A stretch of 11,750 nt of DNA, taken from NCBI GenBank assembly GCA_030604975.1, contig JAUVUV010000027.1, positions 1-11,750 of the forward strand. Reading direction: 5' to 3'. This stretch comes from Candidatus Glassiibacteriota bacterium (lineage in GTDB: Bacteria; Gemmatimonadota; Glassbacteria; GWA2-58-10). Positions 1-5,778 of this stretch are shown here, one piece after another; position 1 is the stretch's first letter; each line of letters opens with the position of its first letter. A program made the position numbers and the translations under genes. The notes under the pieces were generated by a model that worked only from the letters and a program-made list of their open reading frames with translations, did no database searches and was not told the origin of the DNA.

Positions 1-227
1 TCGCGGGCCATTTCGCTGAAATCAGCGCCGCTTTTCAACTGTTCGAGCACCTTTTCGGCCTTTTCCCTGGTCTTATCCAGTGCAGTGGCCGAGGCTCTCG
101 GTTTGACCACCAATTGCTCGATTAGCACACTTTCCAGGAATGGATTTTTCTCTTCCTTTCCACAGCCGGAAATCAGAAAGGCAAAAAACAGGGTACAGAG
201 CAGTACTTTTTTCGGGCATTGTTTCAT
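1..227 (-). CDS. Lipoprotein peptidyl-prolyl isomerase (parvulin/PpiC-like), partial
   Basis: The gene starts at the ATG at 227-225 and runs off the left edge, so only 75 residues are visible. Residues 1-21 form a lipoprotein signal peptide: basic start (KQCPKK), hydrophobic core, then lipobox LISGC with Cys22 as the lipidated residue. This predicts a protein anchored in the membrane and facing the periplasm. From about residue 36 the sequence matches the opening of the parvulin rotamase fold: an initial strand LVVKPRA followed by helix TREKAEKVLEQLKSG and then ADFSEMAR, which corresponds to the family pattern of ADFxxLAxxxS. The rotamase domain begins almost directly after the lipid anchor, without the long N-terminal chaperone region of SurA or PrsA. 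It lies 90 bp after clpP on the same strand with no obvious terminator between, so co-transcription is likely. The ribosome site is weak (CTGAAG next to the ATG). The active-site part of the domain is outside the window. Confidence 0.8.
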   Translation of the reverse strand, partial: MKQCPKKVLLCTLFFAFLISGCGKEEKNPFLESVLIEQLVVKPRASATALDKTREKAEKVLEQLKSGADFSEMAR

Positions 228-317
228 CTTCAGAATGTTCCTTGCGTTTGGATTGGAGAACCGGGAAGATTGCCCTGAGAATGGCTCCCTGGTTAATCGG
301 TCCGGCTTTATTTTCTC

Positions 318-920
318 TTAGGTTTTTTCTTTTGACGGCAATATGTGGGAATGGATCGTCTGGTCGATAATCCCGTATTTGATAGCCTCCTCCGCGGTGA
401 GATAGAAATCGCGGTCAGTGTCGCGTTCTATCTTGCGCAGTTGCTTTCCGGTATGCTTGACCAGGAGCTGGTTGATAACACTTTTCAGCCTTTCGATCTC
501 CTTGGCGAGAATCTGGACATCCACAGCAGGGCCTTCTGCGCGGCCGTAAACCTGGTGCAGAAGGATCTTGGCATTGGGCAGGCACATGCGCTTGCCCTTT
601 GCCCCGGCCGTAAGCAGAAGAGCGGCTGAGGCGCCTGCAATGCCCGTGCAGATTGTCGATACGCTTGACCGGATGAAATTCAGCGTGTCATAAATCGCCA
701 GGCTGTCTGTCACACTCCCGCCGGGAGAATTTATATATAGGTAAATGTCTTTGTCAGGGTCCTCGGCTTCAAGAAAGAGAAGCTGGGCAACCACAAGATT
801 TGACACGTTGTCGTCTATATAACTGGCTAGCAGAATTATACGGTCCTGCAGAAGGCGTGAGTATATGTCGAACGCCCTTTCACCCTGGGGGGTCTTTTCG
901 TAAACCTGGGGGACAATCAT
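318..920 (-). CDS. clpP: ATP-dependent Clp protease proteolytic subunit with displaced active-site serine
   Basis: The 200-residue length is normal for ClpP, the barrel-shaped cytoplasmic serine protease that works with ClpX or ClpA unfoldases. Family landmarks are present: hydrophobic-pocket and handle regions, INSPGGSV (64-70), the AGAKGKR stretch (105-111), LLHQ with catalytic His122, and ERDTDRD with the oligomer sensor D169/R170 and catalytic Asp171. His122 and Asp171 carry the same numbers as in mature E. coli ClpP, so the alignment has no gap. At the nucleophile position, however, residue 97 is Ala; Ser is at 98 (C-T-G-I-A-G-A-S-A-A where the family has CxGxAAS). Either Ser98 takes over with a one-residue shift or the subunit is inactive, like ClpR subunits. 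There is no long propeptide. The start has GAGG and AGGA just upstream. No clpX or trigger factor gene adjoins it in view; a PPIase lipoprotein follows. Confidence 0.93.
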   Translation of the reverse strand: MIVPQVYEKTPQGERAFDIYSRLLQDRIILLASYIDDNVSNLVVAQLLFLEAEDPDKDIYLYINSPGGSVTDSLAIYDTLNFIRSSVSTICTGIAGASAALLLTAGAKGKRMCLPNAKILLHQVYGRAEGPAVDVQILAKEIERLKSVINQLLVKHTGKQLRKIERDTDRDFYLTAEEAIKYGIIDQTIHSHILPSKEKT

Positions 921-1018
921 TATCCTAATTCCTCAAGCAAGCTAACCTTTTGATTGTATTGTATGCATAATTCAACCCGGCTTTCCTCGGGCCGGAATCG
1001 CTCGACTTCTGTTGATAA

Positions 1019-1047
1019 ATTAAATTAGAACCATTGTTTATAGTCAA
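1019..1047 (-). promoter_or_regulatory. Candidate sigma-70 promoter for clpP
   Basis: Read on the minus strand, TTGACT (1047-1042), a 17-base spacer and TTTAAT (1024-1019) match the -35 and -10 consensus at five of six positions each. Transcription would start near 1012, giving a leader of about 90 nt. That leader contains a CCGGC/GCCGG hairpin (995-977). The promoter match is seen directly; its use is inferred. Confidence 0.5.
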
Positions 1048-1301
1048 TCTTTTTTCTCCCCCAGGCTTGAAAGCGGTAAATTTTAAGTTTACTAATCCTG
1101 CTTGAGGGGGTATATTTTGCCAAATTTACCGTGAAGGAAAGAACCAAAGTTAGCTGTCAGCAGATTGCAGAGTCTCCACAAGGCGAAAAAAATTCAGTTT
1201 TCCCTTGGATACTTTCGGGGCATTCCGGAACAGCATCGGGAATTTACATCGGCTGCAGTCCATGATACAAAGAGGCGTACCGCGATGCTTGTTCGGAGGA
1301 G
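1048..1301. other. Upstream region and leader of bioB
   Basis: This part of the gap between the divergent clpP and bioB genes holds no convincing ORF; a reading frame crossing it in the +1 frame is a continuation of out-of-frame bioB sequence. It contains a possible promoter for bioB, TTGAAA (1067-1072), 17 bases, then TACTAA (1090-1095), which is weak at -10. A 10-bp inverted repeat overlaps this promoter and is listed separately. The remaining ~165 bases up to the bioB ribosome site show no recognised riboswitch. Confidence 0.4.
1074..1131. repeat. 10-bp inverted repeat upstream of bioB, possible operator
   Basis: CGGTAAATTT (1074-1083) is an exact reverse complement of AAATTTACCG (1122-1131), separated by 38 bases. 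The left arm lies in the spacer of the possible bioB promoter and the right arm just downstream of it. Within the left part, GTAAA and TTTAC (1076-1092) form a second, shorter inverted pair. The arms do not match the BirA, BioR or BioQ operators I know, so the binding protein is unknown. Confidence 0.3.
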
Positions 1302-2315
1302 ATGATGATAGGGACCCATCGGGCGAAGAGGGATTCGCTTGCAGCTATAGAGATTTGTCTGGAGCGGGATGGCGGGCTGGGGGAGGAGGAAGCCCTTCTC
1401 GTGCTCGGAGACTGCTCAGTCCCCCTGACCGGACTTCTGACGATTACCGACAGGTTGCGGAGGAAACACAGCGGGAACAAGATTCGCCTTTGCTCGATCG
1501 TGAACGCTAAGAGCGGATCATGCAGCGAGGATTGTTCTTTCTGCGCTCAGAGTGCCCACTATGCGACCGATGTCAAACGCTATCCCTTGCTCGGTGTGGA
1601 AAACCTCTTGATGGCTGCCAGCGAAGCCGTTCGCACCGGCGCGGGTGAGTTCTCTATCGTGACAAGCGGCGCCGCAGTGCGAAGTGAAAAGGAATTAAAG
1701 GTTCTGGAGCAGACGCTTAGAAATATCAGGCAAAGCTCCGCAAATCTCCAGCGCTGCGCCAGCCTGGGCCGCTTGAGTGCCGAACAGTTGAAACACCTCA
1801 AGGAAGCGGGTCTGGAGTGTTTTCACCACAATCTGGAAGCAAGCCGCTCGTTTTTTCCACGGATTTGCACCACCCATACATACGATGATAGAGTGGAGAT
1901 TGTCCGCACGGCCAAGGAAGTCGGTTTCCGGGTTTGTTCGGGAGGAATATTCGGCATGGGGGAGACCAACGCGGACAGGGTAGCCCTGGCTCGTGAGCTA
2001 AAAGCGCTCGATGTTGACAGTGTGCCGATCAATTTCCTTCATCCAATCCCCGGAACGCCTCTCGAGGAGGCCCGCTATCTTACTCCCGAGATTTGTCTCA
2101 GGATTATCGCCATGTTCCGGCTTGTCTTACCGGACAAGGATATTGTGATTTGCGGGGGCAGGGGATACAACTTGCGTGATATGCAGTCGATGATTTTCTG
2201 GGCCGGTGCCAACGGGATACTTATCGGCGATTACCTGACAACCTCGGGCCGGGATGCCGAAGCCGACCTGAAAATGCTCCAGGACCTTGAACTGGAACCA
2301 TATGAAAAAGAATAA
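1302..2315 (+). CDS. bioB: Biotin synthase, anaerobe-type auxiliary cluster ligands
   Basis: This radical SAM enzyme inserts sulfur into dethiobiotin, the last step of biotin synthesis. The radical SAM motif is C74-SED-C78-SF-C81, within AKSGSCSEDCSFCAQS. Other family motifs are FHHNLEAS (174-181), CTTHTYDDR (189-197), VCSGGIFGMGE (211-221), PINFLHPIPGTPL and WAGANGILIGDYLTT. Compared with E. coli BioB, the Cys128 and Cys188 equivalents are kept (C152, C212). The Cys97 equivalent is Ser118, and the Arg260 ligand position is Val282, with Cys284 two residues later (VICGGR). This agrees with the BioB class of obligate anaerobes reported to use a 4Fe-5S auxiliary cluster; that assignment is inference from memory. 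Two ATGs sit in tandem (1302, 1305). GGAGG at 1295-1299 is spaced better for the ATG at 1305, so the first Met may not be used. The end overlaps bioA by 14 bases. Confidence 0.95.
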   Translation: MMIGTHRAKRDSLAAIEICLERDGGLGEEEALLVLGDCSVPLTGLLTITDRLRRKHSGNKIRLCSIVNAKSGSCSEDCSFCAQSAHYATDVKRYPLLGVENLLMAASEAVRTGAGEFSIVTSGAAVRSEKELKVLEQTLRNIRQSSANLQRCASLGRLSAEQLKHLKEAGLECFHHNLEASRSFFPRICTTHTYDDRVEIVRTAKEVGFRVCSGGIFGMGETNADRVALARELKALDVDSVPINFLHPIPGTPLEEARYLTPEICLRIIAMFRLVLPDKDIVICGGRGYNLRDMQSMIFWAGANGILIGDYLTTSGRDAEADLKMLQDLELEPYEKE

Positions 2316-3677
2316 AGCCGACCCTGCAGTTCTGGACAGGAAATATATCTGGCACCCGTTCACCCCGATGAAGTTTTGGCATGAGGAGGATGCACCGGTT
2401 ATCGAGCGGGGAGAGGGCTCCTATCTGATTGATACGAAGGGTACCGTTACTTGGACGGAGTGTCTTCGCTCTGGGTGACTGTGCACGGCCATAATCACCC
2501 CAAGATCACTGCCGCGATCAAGGACCAGGCGGAGCGGATCGCCCACAGCACAATGCTCGGCCTGGCAAACGTGCCCGCTTCCTATCTCGCCTGGAGGCTT
2601 GTGCAGATTGCCCCGGATGGCCTTAAAATGGTCTTTTTTTCGGATAACGGATCCACCGCTGTCGAGATCGCGCTCAAAATGGCCTGCCACTATCGCAAGC
2701 TTTCCCAGAACCCGGCTGAAAGGCGGCGCACGGGTTTCATTTCTTTCCACAACGCATACCATGGAGATACACTCGGCAGCGTGAGCGTTGGTGGAATAGA
2801 CCTTTTTCATGGAGTATTCCGCGACCTGATTTTCAGGGCGGAATTCGCTGAATATCCCAATTACTACCGCCAGGGGCCCCCGCTTGATCGCCAATCTTAC
2901 TTGAAACACTGCCTGGACTCCCTGGAGAAATTGATGGAGCGCCTATGGGAAAGAACCACAGCCCTGATTATCGAGCCGCTGGTCCAGGGCGCAGGGGGGA
3001 TGATCACCGCCGAGCCGGGTTTTCTCTCAGGCGTGCGCGCCTTGTGCAACCGCTACGGGGTGCTCCTGATCGCTGACGAGGTAGCAACCGGTTTCGGCAG
3101 GACGGGAAAGATGTTCGCCTGCGAGCACGAGGATGTCTCGCCGGACTTTCTCTGCCTCTCCAAGGCGCTTACCGGGGGCTATCTTCCAATGGCTGCGACT
3201 TTGACCACTGAGAAAGTTTATCAGAGGTTCCTGGGCAGCGAGCAGAAACCAGTGGTTTTCTATCACGGCCACTCTTACACCGGAAATCAATTGGCCGCTG
3301 CCGCTGCCCTGGCGAATCTCGATATTTTTCAAGAGGAACAGGTAATTAAGGCGATCCAGCCCAGGATCAGTCTTTTCCGCAAGGCTCTCCAGGATAAGGT
3401 TGCTCCTCTTGAAGCAGTGGGGGAGGTTCGCCAGTGCGGATTCATGGTCGGGATCGAGCTGGCTGCCGACCGTACAACTGCCAAATCTTTCGATCCGGCT
3501 CTGAAAATGGGCCGCCGGGTAATCTTTCAGGCAAGAAAAAGGGGAGTAATTATCCGTCCTCTCGGCGACGTGGTGGTACTGATGCCCCACCTGTCGTTTT
3601 CCGAGGAAGAGTTGCTAAAACTGGTCGAAGTTACTGCAGAATCAATCAGGGCGGCCTGTGAAGAGTTGAAAACCTGA
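2302..3677 (+). CDS. bioA: DAPA aminotransferase, interrupted by a one-base frameshift near 2445
   Basis: This is a PLP enzyme (class III aminotransferase) that converts KAPA to DAPA two steps before biotin. Residues 1-48, from the ATG at 2302, carry WHPFTPMKFW and end in YLIDTKGT. The frame then shifts, and from 2448 the other frame continues YLDGVSSLWVTVHGHNHPKI without a break to 3677. Adding one base after ACC (2443-2445), for example a third C, gives KGTRYLDG and a normal 458-residue protein. Downstream motifs are intact: NGSTAVEIALKMA, NAYHGDT, ADEVATGFGRTGK, LSKALTGGY with the PLP lysine (about residue 288) and FYHGHSYTGN. As sequenced, the upstream part stops at 2478. The gene overlaps the end of bioB, so translation is probably coupled. 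The break may be a sequence error or a recent mutation. The SSLW pair, where E. coli has SSWW, resembles the Bacillus lysine-using type, but donor specificity cannot be decided here. Confidence 0.9.
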
Positions 3678-3727
3678 GCGATTCCGTTCCTGGAAAATTA
3701 AAGCAACCAGTTACCCGGGGAGGTTGG

Positions 3728-5125
3728 TTGTTCTCATCTTACCGTTTTGTCATAACTCAGATTGCCGGAGCGTGTGCTTTCTTCCTTTTTGTTTGCTTGC
3801 TCGGCATTCATTTATCCTCAGGGCGTGTTCTCGGAAAGCCTGACGACTCGTCCTCAGTTAATATTCAGGGGGCCTTTTTGCCTGATGGTTCCCAAGCGCC
3901 GGATTCCGCAGTAAGCACCGATTCCTCGGCCGGAGCTCCCGTTTTGGAAGAGAAAAATATTGTCACCCCAGCAGTCCCGGAACCTGTTCCGGACTCGTTG
4001 GCACATACAGATACAGTATCTGGCCCTGGCGCTGAAGACAGTCTTGCGGCCGATTCCACGCGGCCATCGCCGGAGATCGAGCCGGGTTTTAACCTTTTGG
4101 CCCTGAGATACAACGGAATGTATCTTAATACAGTCACTGCAGGCGACAGCAGCCGTATCGAAGAGCTAATCGAAAGGTGCAGGGGCACCCCGATCGGCGG
4201 TTTCGTGATTGACATGAAAGATGATCAGGGCTATCTGGCTTACAGGAGCAATCATCCGCTTGCCTCACTGATCGGTTCCAATACAAGGCGATTGAGAAAC
4301 CCGGCGGCCCTTGTGCAGCGTCTTCACGATAGCGGGCTGATAGCGTGCGCGCGGGTAGTCGCTTTCAAAGACCCACTGCTTTCCACTTACAGCGAGAACG
4401 ACGCTTACCCCTACGCCGTGCTCGATTCCGCAACGGGGTTTCCCTGGATGCAGGATAACGGGGAAACCTGGGCAAACCCCCAGGATGACAGAGTGCACGA
4501 CTACCTGGTCGCCGTGGTGAAGGAGCTGGTTTCTTTCGAGTTCGACCAGATTCAACTGGATTACCTCCGGTTTCCGTCAGACGGTGACGTGGGCACATGT
4601 TTCTACCCTGTGGCGATCGATTCCTTGAGCAAAGCGGAGATTATTAGCTTATTACTCTCCAGAGTCCGGCAAGTCATTGACACCACCAAGGTTTCACTGG
4701 CAGCTGATGTATTCGGCTGGGTGCCCTGGCTGTACAAAGACCGTGACTACTGGATCGGCCAGGACTACGATCTAATCGCTGAATACGCAGACGTTATCTG
4801 TCCCATGCTTTATTCGTCGCATTTTCCAGAATCGTTCAAAGCTGAGTACGGGCCCCTGCGGGCTTACCATATAATTCGGGAAGGTACGGAAAAAGCCGCT
4901 ATGCGCAAGGGATCACGCCGCACGGGCGTGCAGCCTTATATTCAGGGTTTCAGGTGGAAGGAACCGCACTTTGGCACTGATTATCTCCTTCAGCAGATGC
5001 AGGCGGCGACTGAAGGCGGGGCAGTGGGCTGGATAGTCTGGAACGCAAAAAACGACTATTCAGCGCTCTGGGAGGCTTTGAATGCAGAATCTCTGAGTTC
5101 TCAAGCCAAAACCGGACAGAGGTAA
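3728..5125 (+). CDS. Exported putative glycoside hydrolase (DUF4015-like)
   Basis: The protein has 465 residues. Residues 7-30 form a signal peptide or signal anchor (ITQIAGACAFFLFVCLLG). A Pro/Ser/Asp-rich, low-complexity linker follows to about 118, and a catalytic-looking domain covers about 120-455. The domain shows the landmarks of the DUF4015 putative glycoside hydrolases, which are TIM-barrel-like: GGFVIDMKDDQGYLAY (157-172), ARVVAFKDPLL, FDQIQLDYLRFPSDG (272-286), LAADVFGW (325-331), YADVICPMLYSSHF (353-366) and a C-terminal GGAVGWIVWNAKNDY. D162, D278 and D327 are candidate acidic residues. The substrate is unknown and I do not assign one; cell wall or exopolysaccharide sugars would fit the location. 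Translation starts at TTG 3728, 4 bases after GGGGAGG (3717-3723), a strong site that decides the start. It lies 50 bases after bioA and could be read from the same transcript, although its role has no clear link to biotin. Confidence 0.75.
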   Translation: MFSSYRFVITQIAGACAFFLFVCLLGIHLSSGRVLGKPDDSSSVNIQGAFLPDGSQAPDSAVSTDSSAGAPVLEEKNIVTPAVPEPVPDSLAHTDTVSGPGAEDSLAADSTRPSPEIEPGFNLLALRYNGMYLNTVTAGDSSRIEELIERCRGTPIGGFVIDMKDDQGYLAYRSNHPLASLIGSNTRRLRNPAALVQRLHDSGLIACARVVAFKDPLLSTYSENDAYPYAVLDSATGFPWMQDNGETWANPQDDRVHDYLVAVVKELVSFEFDQIQLDYLRFPSDGDVGTCFYPVAIDSLSKAEIISLLLSRVRQVIDTTKVSLAADVFGWVPWLYKDRDYWIGQDYDLIAEYADVICPMLYSSHFPESFKAEYGPLRAYHIIREGTEKAAMRKGSRRTGVQPYIQGFRWKEPHFGTDYLLQQMQAATEGGAVGWIVWNAKNDYSALWEALNAESLSSQAKTGQR

Positions 5126-5144
5126 AATTTTCCCACCCCCCTAT

Positions 5145-5165
5145 GGAATAAAATTCCTTGTTTTT
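5145..5165 (+). terminator. Weak hairpin after the DUF4015 gene
   Basis: GGAAT (5145-5149) and ATTCC (5153-5157) form a 5-bp stem with an AAA loop, followed by TTGTTTTT. The stem is short and AT-rich, so this is a weak intrinsic terminator candidate only. Confidence 0.25.
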
Positions 5166-5177
5166 ATCCCTATTGCC

Positions 5178-5206
5178 TTGAAAATTACTAACTATATGTG
5201 TAAAAT
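5178..5206 (+). promoter_or_regulatory. Candidate sigma-70 promoter for the cheY-like/fapA unit
   Basis: TTGAAA (5178-5183), a spacer of exactly 17 bases, and TAAAAT (5201-5206) match the -35 and -10 consensus at five of six positions each, in an AT-rich intergenic stretch. The start of transcription would be near 5213, about 160 bases before the cheY-like gene. Confidence 0.45.
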
Positions 5207-5227
5207 TAGAATAGCTTAAAGGACTAA

Positions 5228-5255
5228 TAAAGCCCGTTTAGGTGTCGGCAGATAG
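5228..5255 (+). promoter_or_regulatory. Possible sigma-28 (FliA-type) flagellar promoter
   Basis: TAAA (5228-5231), 16 bases, then GCAGATAG (5248-5255) resembles the flagellar sigma-28 pattern TAAA-N15-GCCGATAA, with six of eight -10 bases matching and a spacer one base longer than ideal. It lies 117 bases before the cheY-like start, in front of flagellar-type genes. The context raises its plausibility, but the match is imperfect. Confidence 0.25.
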
Positions 5256-5371
5256 TTTGAGCAAATCTTATCGGTATGATTCACGAGACGGATTTAACTT
5301 GCATTGATTTAGACTTTTAAAAAACTTGGCCTCAAGCACGGAAGAACCCTTAAAGGGGGAAATACATAGCC

Positions 5372-5764
5372 TTGCTTAAATTGCTGGTAGTTAATGACCC
5401 CGCAACGATACGAGGAAAAATAGTAAATGCGTTGAAGCGGATTGGTCACGTGACATAGGGATAGCCGGGGACGGGGCTGAGGTTTACGACAAACTGGAAA
5501 ACGAAAGTGGAATTAATTTTATCATCACCGATTGTAATATTCCGAATATGAGTGGCCTGGAATTTGTATCCAGAGTACAAGGCGGGAAATTCAAGAATCT
5601 GCCGATTCTGCTGGTTACATGCGAAGCGTTAAAGTAGGTATAATCGAGGCCATGAAAGCCGGGGTGAACAGTTACCTTGTCAAACCGTTTAACCCCCGAA
5701 TACTGAATGAAAGATTGACAAAACCCTTGAGAGTACCAAACTGTTCTCCTTTGCAGTTCCATAA
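5372..5764 (+). pseudogene. CheY-like single-domain response regulator broken by three one-base losses
   Basis: No frame is open across this region, but three consecutive frame changes rebuild a 131-residue CheY-type receiver. The start is TTG 5372, preceded by AAAGGGGGA (5352-5360). Frame 1 gives LLKLLVVNDPATIRGKIVNA and LKRIGH, ending at a TAG (5456-5458). Frame 2 gives DIGIAGDGAEVYDKL, FIITDCNIPNMSGLEF and LPILLVT, ending at a TAG (5635-5637). Frame 3 gives VGIIEAMKAGVNSYLVKPFNP. Frame 4 gives IDKTLESTKLFSFAVP and a TAA at 5762-5764. Each shift is the loss of one base: near 5449, in AAA 5631-5633 and in AAA 5710-5712; the last two become clean by adding an A. Phospho-acceptor Asp54, Thr83 and Lys105 are kept; the first acidic-pocket residue is Asn (VVND). 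It ends 14 bases before fapA, so it is probably the first gene of that operon. Either a young pseudogene or a sequencing artefact. Confidence 0.75.
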
Positions 5765-5778
5765 AATGGTTCGGAAAT

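Noticed and set aside
85..370. Two plus-strand frames of 76-78 codons
   Set aside because: They are antisense to the lipoprotein PPIase and the end of clpP, whose motifs on the minus strand are clear.
1132..1294. Riboswitch or attenuator in the bioB leader
   Set aside because: No conserved aptamer pattern or terminator hairpin with a T-run is visible, and I know of no established biotin riboswitch.
1205..1510. 101-codon plus-strand frame at the beginning of bioB
   Set aside because: It overlaps bioB in another frame, starts with TTG, lacks a ribosome site and has a low-complexity Arg/Gly/Ser composition typical of a shifted frame.
3027..3590. 187-codon minus-strand frame, and a 162-codon one at 2421-2909
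   Set aside because: Both are antisense to bioA, which shows aminotransferase motifs throughout, so they are shadows of its codon bias.
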